From positions 1 to 64,000 of the forward strand of contig JAIKVZ010000031.1 of the NCBI GenBank assembly GCA_024685285.1: a stretch of DNA of 64,000 nt, in the 5' to 3' direction. A program made the position numbers and the translations under genes. The notes beneath the pieces are model-generated. The model saw only the letters and a list, made by a program, of their open reading frames with translations, had not been told where the DNA came from and did not search any database. How positions within the stretch are numbered: the stretch's first letter is position 1; each line of letters begins with the position of its first letter. Of the stretch, positions 27,038 through 36,422 are shown piece by piece. This DNA comes from Bacteroidales bacterium (lineage in GTDB: Bacteria > Bacteroidota > Bacteroidia > Bacteroidales > P3).

Positions 27038-27531
27038 AGCTCGGTAACTATTTCGCCCACTAAGCTCTGCTCAACCGACGAGAAGTCCTGCGAGGCCGGG
27101 TAGTCGCGGTAGCGCGAGAACTGCTGCTCAAAGTCGGCCTCGGGGTCCTTGGTGTTGACAAAGGTAACTTTGATTGTTATTGTGAGGCGGTTCATGGAGA
27201 CCTCGTCGCCCGAGGTGAGGGCCGACGCACGCGTGGCGTAGCCCGTAATCTCGCCCGAGATCTGCAGGTCGCCGCCGTCGTCGGTCACCGTGAGCGAAGT
27301 CTGCTGCGAGAACATATTGCGCAACTCGTCGCTCAGTGTCTGGCTCAGCTGGGGGTTGACGGTGGGGGCATAGTTGGGGAACTGTTTCACCGATATGGTC
27401 TTGGCGTCGGGCGGTATGGAGGCTCCTGTAAAGCTGTAGCCACCCGTACAGCCCGCAAGTGAAACCACAAGGCACAATCCAAACAGCAAAAAGCTGCCAT
27501 GAAACCGCTGTCTATAGTTTGAATGCCTCAT
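26998..27531 (-). CDS. lptE: LPS-assembly lipoprotein LptE
   Basis: 177 residues. Lipoprotein signal peptide with lipobox LAGC (lipidated Cys28), then GGYSFTGASIPPDAKTISVKQFPN, the LptE opening of Bacteroidota, and a helix/strand domain with LSQTLSDELRNMFSQQTSL. LptE plugs the LptD barrel that inserts lipopolysaccharide into the outer membrane; lptD is not nearby. Lies between the 56-aa ORF (25 bases) and the GT117 gene. Confidence 0.88.
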   Translation of the reverse strand: MRHSNYRQRFHGSFLLFGLCLVVSLAGCTGGYSFTGASIPPDAKTISVKQFPNYAPTVNPQLSQTLSDELRNMFSQQTSLTVTDDGGDLQISGEITGYATRASALTSGDEVSMNRLTITIKVTFVNTKDPEADFEQQFSRYRDYPASQDFSSVEQSLVGEIVTELCEDVFNKAVVNW

Positions 27532-27556
27532 AATTTCAGTCTTTGGTTATTATCGT

Positions 27557-27727
27557 TCAATAGTCCCTCGAGTCCTCGTCGATGCGCTGCTCGTCCTCGA
27601 GCTGCCAAAGGATGAAGTCGGCCTGCTGCATCATGTAGTTGAGCACCTCGACCTTTGTAGTTAGAGAGGTGATGTTGGAGACCTCGGTGACCAACTGGTC
27701 TATTTTCTGTTTGAAAGTAACGTCCAT
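27557..27727 (-). CDS. Small ORF, 56 aa, ahead of lptE
   Basis: ATG at 27727 to TGA at 27557. The predicted product is acidic, starts MDVTFKQKIDQLVTEVSN and looks like two amphipathic helices with a hydrophobic, Trp-containing second one (MMQQADFILWQLEDEQRIDED). It directly follows a promoter element (27758-27765) and precedes lptE by 25 bases, so translation is plausible. No family is recognised. Confidence 0.6.
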   Translation of the reverse strand: MDVTFKQKIDQLVTEVSNITSLTTKVEVLNYMMQQADFILWQLEDEQRIDEDSRDY

Positions 27728-27757
27728 AGCCTATGGTGGGGTTGTGTTTTGAAAATG

Positions 27758-27765
27758 CAAAGATA
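27758..27765 (-). promoter_or_regulatory. -7 element (TATCTTTG) for the small ORF-lptE-GT117 unit
   Basis: CAAAGATA on the + strand, 31 bases before the ATG of the 56-aa ORF. The -33 box is not clear. Confidence 0.6.
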
Positions 27766-27834
27766 CACAAAAAAATCAATATGGCGAAAAAAACTGCACA
27801 CCCCCCGCCGCAAAGCCTTACAAACACGCATTTT

Positions 27835-29124
27835 TTAGTTGGCAATTGCAGCGTCGTGGCGGCGCACCTGGTAGAGATACCACCACAGCAGTGCCAAACT
27901 CACCGCACAGCTGGCCGCGCCGAAGAGCAGTATGCCCAAACGGAAGCTGCCAGCAGCAATACCTACCCAGCAGCCTGCCGCACGCAGTGCCAGGCCCACC
28001 AAGCAGAACATAAACTCAGCGCTCTGGGTTGAGAAGACGTTGCTCACATACATCAGCGAGTTGGCAAGCAACATAGCCATGACCCACGGCAACAGACAAC
28101 GTATATAGTAGCCGCAGGCCACCCACTCGGCCCCGAACAGCAGTCCGAACAGAGGTCCACCCCAGACAAACAGCAGGGCACCTGCCACCACAGCCGCGGC
28201 GGCGGCGGGCAGCAGGAAGGCGCGTACCTCGGGCCAGATGGGTTCGCGCTTTTGCAGGTGCTCCATGGCGCGCGAGTACAGCACTTTCTCTACCGAGACG
28301 TTTATGATGTTGACTGGGCGGAACGTGAAGGCTATGGCCAGCGAGTAGAAACCGGCCTCGCCCAAGTCGGCATACTGGGCCAGCCAAATCAGCGGCAGGT
28401 TGGTCGAGAGGCTGGCGGCAAAATCCTTAGGTGCCACAAAGAGGGGGTAGTTGCGGTGCTTGACGGCCGCCTGCCTGCGTTCCTGCCGAGTAGTGGATGG
28501 CAGACGGTGCAGACGCAGCCTATATACGATATTGCCTGCCGCGCGACCCAGCACTGTGCCTATGGGGAGGCCCGAGTGCAGAAGGCCCGCGAGTCCGAGC
28601 CCGGCCTTGAGCCCCACTGTGGTAGCCGCGGCGGCAGCTTCGGATCCGGCTATAGTGCTGTATTTTCGCCGCCGGTTGAATATGTTCTCATAGATTCTCG
28701 AAGTCCCCGAGAAGTAAATCATAGGGGGTATGAGCAGAGCCAGAGGTCCCAACTCGCGCAGTTTGCCCGGCAAAGCTCCGGTCAGCACCAGGGCTGCCGT
28801 CACGGCCAGTAGCAGAAGGCTCACGATGGCGTTGAGGCGTAGCGACAGGGCTGCCACTGCCGAGGCTTCGCGGTCGCTGTCGGAAGCCACTATGGAGAGC
28901 TCGTATTTGCAGGTCGAAAGTATGATGAGCACATCGAGCACAGAGCAGAAAATGCCTAAAAGTCCAAAATCGTCGGGGCCGTAGATGCGTGTCAGGAAAA
29001 AGTAGGCCGCCACAGTTATGGCCTGTGCGCCGGCGGTACCGCTGAGCAAGGTGGTGGTCTCACGCACCCATGAGGGCAGTCGGTTCGGGTCTATGACTCG
29101 GCGTTTATGGACGTTGGCAGGCAT
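27835..29124 (-). CDS. Polysaccharide flippase (Wzx/MATE-like)
   Basis: 429 residues with about twelve membrane segments and a basic N-terminal tail. The start of the core (TLLSGTAGAQAITVAAYFFLTRIYGPDDFGLLGIF) is the usual opening of Wzx-type oligosaccharide flippases, which turn lipid-linked sugars across the inner membrane. No other polysaccharide genes surround it. It starts 2 bases after the VWA-protein gene stop, so the two are co-transcribed. Confidence 0.88.
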   Translation of the reverse strand: MPANVHKRRVIDPNRLPSWVRETTTLLSGTAGAQAITVAAYFFLTRIYGPDDFGLLGIFCSVLDVLIILSTCKYELSIVASDSDREASAVAALSLRLNAIVSLLLLAVTAALVLTGALPGKLRELGPLALLIPPMIYFSGTSRIYENIFNRRRKYSTIAGSEAAAAATTVGLKAGLGLAGLLHSGLPIGTVLGRAAGNIVYRLRLHRLPSTTRQERRQAAVKHRNYPLFVAPKDFAASLSTNLPLIWLAQYADLGEAGFYSLAIAFTFRPVNIINVSVEKVLYSRAMEHLQKREPIWPEVRAFLLPAAAAAVVAGALLFVWGGPLFGLLFGAEWVACGYYIRCLLPWVMAMLLANSLMYVSNVFSTQSAEFMFCLVGLALRAAGCWVGIAAGSFRLGILLFGAASCAVSLALLWWYLYQVRRHDAAIAN

Positions 29125-29126
29125 GG

Positions 29127-31169
29127 TCAGAGTTTAAGTTTTCTAATAATCCATTCTGTGCCCAAGAGCAACACGATGGCTACCAGCAGCCATGGCATAC
29201 CCACCAAGGCCGAATGGCGTGTGTGGCTGTAGATTACCGGCTTCACATCGCCGCGGTCTGCTATCAGGGCTGGCAACGAGGCAATGTCGGCAGGTTCAAT
29301 CAGGGCTCCGCCTCTCTCCTTGGCCATGGTGCGGAGCAGGGTATGGTTGGCTGTTAGGCTGAGTTCCTCAAGGGCCAGTTCTTCCACAGCGAAAGAACCG
29401 CGCGAAACAAGCCGTCGCCCGTCGAGTATGGTGCGTCCTTCGTAGCCGTAATGGCCAGCCGGAAGCGGTGGCAAGGTAAGGCTGTAGCCGGTGCCTGAAC
29501 GGCCCATGGAGTATTCGGCCTGCTGGCTGCCGCTAAGTACCAAGGTTGCGTCGGGGGTATTGATAGGTTCGTAGCTGTCGTTGTAGAGCACGGCACGCAA
29601 GGTCACTGGCTCGCCGGTGCGGTATATGGTCTGCGCCTCGACGCTGAACTGCTCGCGACGCGTCTGCATTGCGGTGAGTGTTAGCATTTTGCCAATCAAG
29701 GCATCGAAAATGCTATGCGAGCCGTTGAGGCGATAGTCGGCCATACGCCAACGCCACAGCCCTTCGCCAGCCACAATGCCGCGTCGTGCCGCACCTAGTG
29801 TGGCGAATGTCACCAGCGGTTGACGGCTTGCGACCTGCCCTAAGCGGGCGGTGAAGAGGGTTTGCACGGCTGGTGTGGTGCGATAATCGCCAAACGGAGC
29901 TGACAGAGGTGGCCATTGTTCCACGCGACGGGCATCCTCGGGGCTGAGAGCAAAAAGGGTGAAAGCATCATTCCAAACAGGCAAAGCCTCGGTGGTCTTA
30001 CTGATTTTGGTAACAATTGATAGTCCTGTATGCAACGCGTTGAAGCGAGGTAAGTTGGTCTGGCTCCCAAGTATGAAGAGTGCCGGCATATCGTCTGGCA
30101 GACCTTTGAGGTCTGTGCGGTCGTTGGGTAAGTTGTGGAATATAGCCACACTGTAGCCACCGCGATGCAAGGAGGCAGGTCCGGTAAAATCGGATGCGGC
30201 TATGGTCTGAACCTCGTAGGCGGGGTTTGCACCGATGGCTTGCACAAGGGCTGCCACGTCGGGATGCGGCGCAGCGTAGACTATGGCCACCTTTTGCCGG
30301 TTGTCAATCACCTCAACTGTCACAGTGCGCCTGTTGTTGGCCTCAGAAGCTTCGCCGGTGGCGGGACTGAGAGTAAAGGTGAAACTCTGCAGCCCAGCCT
30401 CTTTTGCCTCGAGTTCGAAGGCTTCGACAGAGGTGGCACGGTCGTCGGCAAAGGTGAGGGTACGAGTGGCTATGGTGTGGCCGCGGTGCTCCACTTTCAA
30501 CGTGCGGTGTTGGCCTTGCAGATGGTCGGCACGCAGGGTCACCTCAACGGGGAACCTACTGCCGAGCAGCACAGTACGTGCCATACGCACATCGGCCACT
30601 GCGGCATCGCAGCGCACCGTGGTGTCGCCCATTGCTATGCAGTAAATCGGAGCGCCGAGCTCGCGTGCTGCAGCAGTGGGGTTCGAGCCTTGGTTGTATA
30701 TACCGTCGGTGGCCAGCACCAGCGCGCCGAGGTTGCGCCCGGCATAACGCTCGCGCACCTGCGACAGGGCATCGGCTATGTCGGTGGTCTGGTCGCCAAA
30801 AGGTATGAGAGCCACCTCGTAGTCGGCTTCCAGGCGATGGGTCAGAGACTCTATATCTGAGGCGAAGGTGGTGCGGTAGTAGGATGAGTCGGCAGTGAGC
30901 ATGGTGGATTGCGAACGGTCATAGGCAACGGCCACCACAGGTTTCTCTCGCTCGTGGGCGGTGTGTTTCACTGTCGGTGCAAGCAGCAGCAGGGCTATGG
31001 CACTAACTGACACAAACCGCAACGCGGCCAGGCACAAACGGGTACCACGGCTCATGGCTTGCCTTTGCTCACGGGAGGTGGCTATGTAGTACAGCGCCGC
31101 GGCATAGGCGGCACCGAGGGCCAGGCAAAGGGGCACGTAATACCAGCTGGTGTCAATAATAATACTCAT
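29127..31169 (-). CDS. VWA-domain membrane protein
   Basis: 680 residues. Two N-terminal membrane segments (about residues 5-28 and 42-63), then a periplasmic VWA-like domain whose metal site is intact (DRSQS gives the DxSxS pattern; VLATDGIYNQGSNP a later strand), a long region of beta domains, and a last membrane segment near the C-terminus with a basic tail (IIRKLKL). Related to the BatA/BatB-like and DUF4159-type VWA proteins of Bacteroidota, often in envelope or stress pathways. Start taken at 31169 because the promoter (31196-31203) lies downstream of the first in-frame ATG at 31220. Confidence 0.82.
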   Translation of the reverse strand: MSIIIDTSWYYVPLCLALGAAYAAALYYIATSREQRQAMSRGTRLCLAALRFVSVSAIALLLLAPTVKHTAHEREKPVVAVAYDRSQSTMLTADSSYYRTTFASDIESLTHRLEADYEVALIPFGDQTTDIADALSQVRERYAGRNLGALVLATDGIYNQGSNPTAAARELGAPIYCIAMGDTTVRCDAAVADVRMARTVLLGSRFPVEVTLRADHLQGQHRTLKVEHRGHTIATRTLTFADDRATSVEAFELEAKEAGLQSFTFTLSPATGEASEANNRRTVTVEVIDNRQKVAIVYAAPHPDVAALVQAIGANPAYEVQTIAASDFTGPASLHRGGYSVAIFHNLPNDRTDLKGLPDDMPALFILGSQTNLPRFNALHTGLSIVTKISKTTEALPVWNDAFTLFALSPEDARRVEQWPPLSAPFGDYRTTPAVQTLFTARLGQVASRQPLVTFATLGAARRGIVAGEGLWRWRMADYRLNGSHSIFDALIGKMLTLTAMQTRREQFSVEAQTIYRTGEPVTLRAVLYNDSYEPINTPDATLVLSGSQQAEYSMGRSGTGYSLTLPPLPAGHYGYEGRTILDGRRLVSRGSFAVEELALEELSLTANHTLLRTMAKERGGALIEPADIASLPALIADRGDVKPVIYSHTRHSALVGMPWLLVAIVLLLGTEWIIRKLKL

Positions 31170-31195
31170 AACAGCCTTGTGCTGAATAGCGACTG

Positions 31196-31203
31196 CAAAA
31201 TTA
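31196..31203 (-). promoter_or_regulatory. -7 element (TAATTTTG) of the VWA-protein/flippase unit
   Basis: CAAAATTA on the + strand, 27 bases before the chosen start codon; divergent with the thioesterase promoter 8 bases away. Confidence 0.65.
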
Positions 31204-31210
31204 CACTTTT

Positions 31211-31242
31211 TTTGCGACATAGAGTTTTTTTTCGTATCTTTG
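31211..31242 (+). promoter_or_regulatory. Promoter of the thioesterase and glycosyltransferase genes
   Basis: TTTG (31211-31214) and TATCTTTG (31235-31242) with a 20-base spacer, 23 bases before the ATG. Confidence 0.8.
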
Positions 31243-31265
31243 CAAAAATTTTAGAACATAGAAGC

Positions 31266-31646
31266 ATGATTGTTACAGGTTTGAAAGGACGTTTTGAGCA
31301 GACAGTTACCCCTGCACTGACAGCTGCAGCCGTTGGCAGCGGCTTGGTCAGTGTGTTTGCCACCCCCATGATGATAGCCATGATGGAGCAAACCTGCCAC
31401 AACAGCGTGGAGCCTCATCTTGACGAGGGCCAGACCACAGTAGGCACCCACGTTGACGTGAGCCATGAGGCCGCCACCCCGGTGGGTATGAAGGTGTGGT
31501 GCGAGTCGGAGTTGGTCGAGGTCGACCGCCGCAGGCTACTCTTCAAGGTGGCCGCCTACGACGAGCGCGGTCTCATCGGTCAGGGCACCCATGAGCGCTT
31601 TGTGGTCGACCACGCCAAATTTCAAGCCAAAGCCATGGCAAATTAA
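31266..31646 (+). CDS. FlK-like hotdog-fold thioesterase
   Basis: 126 residues of one hotdog domain. The sequence FATPMMIAMMEQTC, then PHLDEGQTTVGTHVDVSHEAATPVG, contains the Thr, Glu and His positions that form the active site in fluoroacetyl-CoA thioesterase FlK. Relatives in Bacteroidota hydrolyse unknown acyl-CoA esters; fluoroacetate use is not implied. Start chosen at 31266 just after the promoter. The glycosyltransferase gene follows by 12 bases. Confidence 0.88.
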   Translation: MIVTGLKGRFEQTVTPALTAAAVGSGLVSVFATPMMIAMMEQTCHNSVEPHLDEGQTTVGTHVDVSHEAATPVGMKVWCESELVEVDRRRLLFKVAAYDERGLIGQGTHERFVVDHAKFQAKAMAN

Positions 31647-31658
31647 AAAACTTTCAGT

Positions 31659-33536
31659 ATGAGTCCATACCGCTCCGACCGCACTGTGCGCACGCACTAT
31701 ATCTGGGCTCTGATTGCCCTCACCCTGGTGTCGTTGGCCATGAGGTTGGCGGCACTACCCGGCAGCCCGCTCACATACGACGAATTGAGCGTGGTGCGCC
31801 GTTTGGACTATGCCAACCTGTTGGAGCTGTTCCGAAGCACCGCCACCGACGACGGTCACCCAGCTGGAGTTCAGATTTTTATGTACCTCTGGTGCCGTAT
31901 GGCAGGCACTTCGAGCGTGGCCATGAGGTTGCCTTTTGCCGTGGCGGGAGCGCTTTGCATCCCGCTTATGTACGACGTGGCTCGCAGCTGGTACGGCCGC
32001 CGTGCCGCCTTGCTATCGGCGGCTCTGATGGTGGCGAGCCAGACGGTTGTCTACTACTCTTGCATAGCCCGTCCCTACGGTGCAGGCCTGCCTGCCGTGC
32101 TGCTGGCTTTGGCTGCGTGGAGCCGTGTGGTGTGGCGCGGCCAACAGAGGTGGTGGCTCTATGCCGTCATGGCTATCGGGTGGGCGTTATGCCTCTATAT
32201 ACATTATTATTGTGCACTCACAGCAGCCTTGATGGGGCTGGCCGGGCTTGTCATTCTGTTGCCGCGCGGCGGCAAGCCATTGCTGCGCTATGTGCTGGCA
32301 GCGGTGGCTGCAATAGCGCTATTTGTGCCGCACCTACCTATTACAATGCGCCAACTCACCGAATTGGGCGGTTTAAGCTGGCTCAGCGAGCCCACGCCGG
32401 GCTGGCTGCTACAGTATGGCCGATACCTGTGCAACTATTCGTGGTGGGTGCCTGCGGCGGTGATGGCAGCAGTGCTGCTGGGCTGCGACCTAAGCCGCGC
32501 CAATTTGGGCCGCAACGCCTGGCGCATGGCCACGGCCGCCCTGCTTTGGCTTCTGCCCATAGCGATAGGCTATGCCTATTCCAAGCTGGTGAGCCCAACG
32601 CTACAATATTCGTGCATGCTTTTCTCGTTGCCTTACCTGCCGTTGGTGTTCTGCGGCTTCATGGGCGATACGCCGCGCCGCCCCTATGCCATGCCGGCCG
32701 TGGCTGCCGTGCTGGTAGCCATGAGCCTGACACTGATTGTGAACCGCCAACACTACAAGGTGACTCGTTTGAGCTATTTGCAGCATTCGGTCGAAGCCCT
32801 CAACGAGGCTATGCAGCGCAACAACGGTCAGGTGCTGAGCCTTATAGGCCTCAAACAGCCACAGCTTGACTACTATGGTTGCACCGCCGGGACCCTATGG
32901 AACGGCGACGACATCGCACCGCAGTCGATTTTGCGCATTGCCGACTCGTCGTCAGCCCCCGTTGCCGTAGCCTCTATGCTTACCTCGCAGCAGCTACAAG
33001 TGCTGCGCAAGCGATACCCTTACCTTTTGAATGTCAAAGAGTGTACCTCGACCGATGTCCTCACCCTGTCGCGCGAGCCGAGGTACGACACCTTGCCGTG
33101 GCATCTTACCGTCGATGCCGCCGGCACCATACAGGGCTGGAGCCCCTCCACAGAGTGGCTCACCTTGTTCGAGGCTCCGCTGAGCATTATGCTGGATGAG
33201 CGCTTTGCCAACATCGAGGCCGAGGTGGAGTTGTTGGCCACCGGTGCCGGTACGGCTCCAAAATTAGTAATGGAGCTGATCGACCGCGGCCGCACCGTCG
33301 ACTGGCGCGAGTGCTCCCTGGCCGACCTTGCAATGCCCGCCTCTGACAGCACATTGCTGCTTATGACCTCGCAGCAGTGCCACCTCTGTGTCAAAAGCCG
33401 CCACGCCATAGGTCGCTACACGGTGCGCGTCAGCCTGCTCGGCCCCTGCCCCGACAACGCCTGCCAACCCCTGCGCTACCGCGTAAGCCACTACCCGTCG
33501 GACCGCTACGCCTACGCCCTCGACGAGGAGTTATAG
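31659..33536 (+). CDS. GT39/ArnT-like membrane glycosyltransferase
   Basis: 625 residues. About eleven membrane segments occupy residues 12-400, with the acidic first-loop motif SPLTYDELSVVRRLDY and a following HPAGVQIF that are usual for the GT-C (ArnT/PMT) fold. Residues about 400-625 are soluble and unusual in having no clear family. Such enzymes move a sugar from a polyprenyl phosphate donor onto lipid or protein at the periplasmic face. Acceptor unknown. Shares the promoter of the thioesterase gene. Confidence 0.85.
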   Translation: MSPYRSDRTVRTHYIWALIALTLVSLAMRLAALPGSPLTYDELSVVRRLDYANLLELFRSTATDDGHPAGVQIFMYLWCRMAGTSSVAMRLPFAVAGALCIPLMYDVARSWYGRRAALLSAALMVASQTVVYYSCIARPYGAGLPAVLLALAAWSRVVWRGQQRWWLYAVMAIGWALCLYIHYYCALTAALMGLAGLVILLPRGGKPLLRYVLAAVAAIALFVPHLPITMRQLTELGGLSWLSEPTPGWLLQYGRYLCNYSWWVPAAVMAAVLLGCDLSRANLGRNAWRMATAALLWLLPIAIGYAYSKLVSPTLQYSCMLFSLPYLPLVFCGFMGDTPRRPYAMPAVAAVLVAMSLTLIVNRQHYKVTRLSYLQHSVEALNEAMQRNNGQVLSLIGLKQPQLDYYGCTAGTLWNGDDIAPQSILRIADSSSAPVAVASMLTSQQLQVLRKRYPYLLNVKECTSTDVLTLSREPRYDTLPWHLTVDAAGTIQGWSPSTEWLTLFEAPLSIMLDERFANIEAEVELLATGAGTAPKLVMELIDRGRTVDWRECSLADLAMPASDSTLLLMTSQQCHLCVKSRHAIGRYTVRVSLLGPCPDNACQPLRYRVSHYPSDRYAYALDEEL

Positions 33537-33598
33537 CTGCCAACGTGCTGTAAACCAGCTGTTGCGAAAATTTCTGCCTCGGTTTCAAAAAAAAGTTG

Positions 33599-33606
33599 TA
33601 TCTTTG
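33599..33606 (+). promoter_or_regulatory. -7 element (TATCTTTG) of the M23 peptidase/trmD unit
   Basis: 60 bases before the ATG; no good -33 box. Confidence 0.55.
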
Positions 33607-33666
33607 CAGTTTTCAACCAAGGCCGCATAGGCCACACAACTGTCACCAACACAAGACCCAACGCCA

Positions 33667-34662
33667 ATGAACCGCACACTCCGAACCTCAACCATTGCCC
33701 TCTGCCTCCTTTTGTTGCCCACGCTGCTCGCAGCGCAAAGCGGCAACGAGAGCGAGAAGAAGTCGGTGGTGAAGGTCAACAAGCTCGACGTCATTTATGA
33801 GGACGAAGAGTACAAGGGCGTGGTGATAGAGCAGAAAGCAACCGACTTTGACGACCAGAACTACATATACCAGGCACCTTTCATGGTCGAGGGCGACGAC
33901 TACGACGAGGATGATGACGAGACCCCGCGTGTGTATAACTCCATCGACGACGAGGCCGCCGAAAGCGAGGACGAGATACTGCTGATAGGGGTCGACTCTA
34001 CCACCATTCACATACCCAAGGCCGACATCTCCCACATGGAGCCCCTCACCATCGATTTAGGCCGTTTTGTGTGGCCTACGCCCTACTCGGCCCGCGCCAC
34101 ATCGCACTTCGGACCCCGCAGGCGCCGCTTCCACTACGGACTCGACCTCGCACAGCCCACCGGCGAACCCATATACGCCGCTTTCGACGGCGTGGTGCGT
34201 GTCTCGCTCTACAACCGCTCCTACGGTCACCTCGTGATTCTGCGCCACTCAAACGGGCTCGAGACCTACTACGCACATATGTCGCAACGCAAAGTGCACG
34301 CCGGCGACCACGTCGAGGCAGGCCAGCTCATAGGCCTCACCGGCAACACTGGGCGCTCCTACGGCAGCCACCTGCACTTCGAAATACGCTACGAGGGCAA
34401 CGCCATCAACCCCGAACACGTTATTTCAACCACCACACACGACTTGGTGAACCCACAAATAACCCTCACCGCCGACTCGTTCCGCAAAAAAGCCTCGCGC
34501 TCGGGCGGCGGCTCGGGCTCAAAATACTACCGCGTACGCAGCGGCGACACCCTCTCGCGCATTGCCAAGCGCAACGGCACCACGGTGCGACGACTCTGCC
34601 AGCTCAACGGCATTAAAGAAACCACAATCCTGCAAATTGGACGCAACCTCCGCATACGATGA
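33667..34662 (+). CDS. M23 peptidase with C-terminal LysM
   Basis: 331 residues. Signal peptide (LLAA|QSG), a very acidic linker (DDYDEDDDE), then an M23 endopeptidase domain with the zinc ligands [11 protein letters not shown] (His and Asp) and [12 protein letters not shown] (HxH), and a C-terminal LysM ([20 protein letters not shown]). All metal ligands are present, so it is probably an active peptidoglycan hydrolase in the periplasm, unlike EnvC-type pseudoenzymes. The stop overlaps the trmD start (ATGA). Confidence 0.94.
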   Translation: MNRTLRTSTIALCLLLLPTLLAAQSGNESEKKSVVKVNKLDVIYEDEEYKGVVIEQKATDFDDQNYIYQAPFMVEGDDYDEDDDETPRVYNSIDDEAAESEDEILLIGVDSTTIHIPKADISHMEPLTIDLGRFVWPTPYSARATSHFGPRRRRFHYGLDLAQPTGEPIYAAFDGVVRVSLYNRSYGHLVILRHSNGLETYYAHMSQRKVHAGDHVEAGQLIGLTGNTGRSYGSHLHFEIRYEGNAINPEHVISTTTHDLVNPQITLTADSFRKKASRSGGGSGSKYYRVRSGDTLSRIAKRNGTTVRRLCQLNGIKETTILQIGRNLRIR

Positions 34663-35333
34663 GACTCGACATTCTGACCCTTTTCCCAAACATGATGGCC
34701 ATGTTCTTTGACGAGTCCATAGCCAAGCGCGCCCAGGTCAAAGGCCTTGTCGAGGTGCACCTGCACGACCTGCACGACTACTCGCTCACGCGCTACGGCT
34801 CGGTCGACGACTACCCTTACGGCGGCGCGGCCGGTATGGTCATGGCTGTGGAACCCCTGGCCAACTGCATTGAAGAGTTGCAGAGCCAGCGCCGGTACGA
34901 CGAGGTGATATACACCGCCCCCGACGGCCGCCAGTTCAACCAGCCCATGGCCAACGAACTGTCGCTCAAGCAGAACCTGATAATACTCTGCGGACACTAC
35001 AAAGGCGTCGACGAGCGGCTACGCGAACACTTCATCACCCGCGAAATCTCCATAGGCGACTACGTGCTCAGCGGCGGCGAGCTGGCGGCAGCCGTCATGG
35101 CCGACGCCATAATAAGGCTCGTGCCGGGAGTGTTGGGCGACGAGCAGTCGGCCCTGGCCGACTCGTTCCAAGACGGCTTGGTGGCCCCGCCGGAATATAC
35201 CCGTCCGCCCGAATTCCGCGGCTGGCGCGTGCCCGACGTGCTGCTGAGCGGCAACCACGCCAAGATAGACGAGTGGCGTCACGCACAGGCCGTGGAGCGC
35301 ACCCGTCAGCGCCGCCCCGACCTCCTTGCGTAA
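34659..35333 (+). CDS. trmD: tRNA (guanine37-N1)-methyltransferase
   Basis: 224 residues. [13 protein letters not shown] is the TrmD N-terminus; the trefoil-knot SAM site is [16 protein letters not shown] and [16 protein letters not shown]. Modifies G37 next to the anticodon of several tRNAs and prevents frameshifting. Its start overlaps the M23 peptidase stop. Followed by 11-mer array 4 in a convergent gap. Confidence 0.97.
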   Translation: MRLDILTLFPNMMAMFFDESIAKRAQVKGLVEVHLHDLHDYSLTRYGSVDDYPYGGAAGMVMAVEPLANCIEELQSQRRYDEVIYTAPDGRQFNQPMANELSLKQNLIILCGHYKGVDERLREHFITREISIGDYVLSGGELAAAVMADAIIRLVPGVLGDEQSALADSFQDGLVAPPEYTRPPEFRGWRVPDVLLSGNHAKIDEWRHAQAVERTRQRRPDLLA

Positions 35334-35409
35334 ACCGCTGAAAACCAGCTTACAGATAGCCTTACTTCGCCCATAGAACCTATAGACTCTATAAAAACTA
35401 TAAGCTCTA

Positions 35410-35453
35410 CCGAACCCTACCCGACTTCAACCCGACCTTAACCCGAACCTAAC
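35410..35453. repeat. 11-mer array, copy 4 (four units)
   Basis: CCGAACCCTAC, CCGACTTCAAC, CCGACCTTAAC and CCGAACCTAAC without spacers, then CCATCTATCAGACTG. The G-rich strand is on the - strand, pointing away from the stop of the SprT-like gene; a hairpin (CAACAATT/AATTGTTG at about 35489-35507) lies between that stop and the array. The rest of the gap 35334-35509 shows only weak AT-rich repeats of a 'CTATAG' kind. Confidence 0.95.
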
Positions 35454-35509
35454 CCATCTATCAGACTGAGTGCCAGTGGGTTATATCAACAATTCCAAAT
35501 TGTTGATTT

Positions 35510-36136
35510 TCAAGATTCTACCTTTTCGACCTCAGCGGCTCCGTTCACCAAATAGCGGCGACCCGAAGCCATGTGGGTGCAGAGCCAACGGGTGCGGCGG
35601 CGCTCGTCGGCGCGGTAGATGTCGGCTCCGCGAGCCTTGAGCCTGAAGAGGGTCCCGGGCTCGAGGTCGGCCACGGTGAGCAGCGGCGTGCCGCCGTCGG
35701 TTTCGCGCAGCCGGCGCTCGATTTCGGCCGTCAGGCTCCGCTTCAGCGGCAGCCGCGAGGCGCAGGCTTCCATCAGCGGACGTACACCGGCGTCGAAGCA
35801 GTCGAGGTAGGTCACGATGAGGGCTGCGTATTCGGCCTGCCACTCGCGGCCGTGGGGTGCCGAGCGCGGGTGGCGGGCGCGGTTCTCGAGGTGGGCCATC
35901 TCGTGCAGCAGAACCCATAGGAACATGCCCTTGCCCAAATCGCCGGCCACACTTATGGCGTGGCCGCTTTGCGCGCCCTGCGGCGGACGGTAGTCGCCCA
36001 GTTTCGACGTGCGGTGGCGGGCAATGCGCAGCGAGGCGTTGTGCTCCACGAGCCAGGCGCACACCGGGGCCACCGCCCCTTGGGGCAGCCAGCGGCTCAA
36101 AACGGCTTCGGCTTCAGCACGGGTAGGCATCGGCAA
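35510..36136 (-). CDS. SprT-like zinc metallopeptidase-fold protein
   Basis: 208 residues. LLHEMAHLENRARHPRSAPHGREW gives the HExxH zinc motif (His, Glu, His) with a third His a dozen residues on, as in SprT/SPRTN-type proteins. The N-terminus (VCAWLVEHNASLRIARHRTSKLGDYRPP) is also SprT-like. Eukaryotic SPRTN removes DNA-protein crosslinks; the role of bacterial SprT is unproven. The gene follows the 55-aa lipoprotein gene by 7 bases. A second Met at residue 3 is an alternative start. Confidence 0.85.
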   Translation of the reverse strand: MPMPTRAEAEAVLSRWLPQGAVAPVCAWLVEHNASLRIARHRTSKLGDYRPPQGAQSGHAISVAGDLGKGMFLWVLLHEMAHLENRARHPRSAPHGREWQAEYAALIVTYLDCFDAGVRPLMEACASRLPLKRSLTAEIERRLRETDGGTPLLTVADLEPGTLFRLKARGADIYRADERRRTRWLCTHMASGRRYLVNGAAEVEKVES

Positions 36137-36143
36137 AGTGGGT

Positions 36144-36311
36144 CTATCCCTCCACGGCGGGAGGTGGGGGCGCGGCGAGGCTGAAAGTGGGACAGTCGCA
36201 GTCGCTCTTGCGACGCTTGTTCATATACACCCCGTGGCTGCTGCACGAGGACGCCACGCCTGCCAGGAGCAGCGCGGCCACGACCCGGATTATCAATCGG
36301 CGACGTTTCAT
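36144..36311 (-). CDS. Small lipoprotein, 55 aa
   Basis: ATG at 36311, TAG at 36144. The N-terminus (MKRRRLIIRVVAALLLAG) and lipobox ASSC (Cys23) make it a clear lipoprotein. The mature peptide of about 33 residues is basic, then has a CDCPTF motif before a proline-rich end. Small Bacteroidota lipoproteins with a KxDCDCP-like ending exist as far as I recall, but I cannot name a family. It precedes the SprT-like gene by 7 bases, presumably in one transcript. Confidence 0.7.
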   Translation of the reverse strand: MKRRRLIIRVVAALLLAGVASSCSSHGVYMNKRRKSDCDCPTFSLAAPPPPAVEG

Positions 36312-36390
36312 AACACCACTTTAACGCCGCAGAACGCAAAATATTGTGCCGGGAGTGACGATTTTTTTCGAAGATTTCAAAAAAAATATG

Positions 36391-36398
36391 TATCTTTG
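36391..36398 (+). promoter_or_regulatory. -7 element (TATCTTTG) ahead of the cobalamin riboswitch
   Basis: Predicts a transcript start near 36405, giving a leader of about 390 bases before the coding region. Confidence 0.65.
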
Positions 36399-36422
36399 CA
36401 ACCGATTTGGTCGCCCGAAGAG

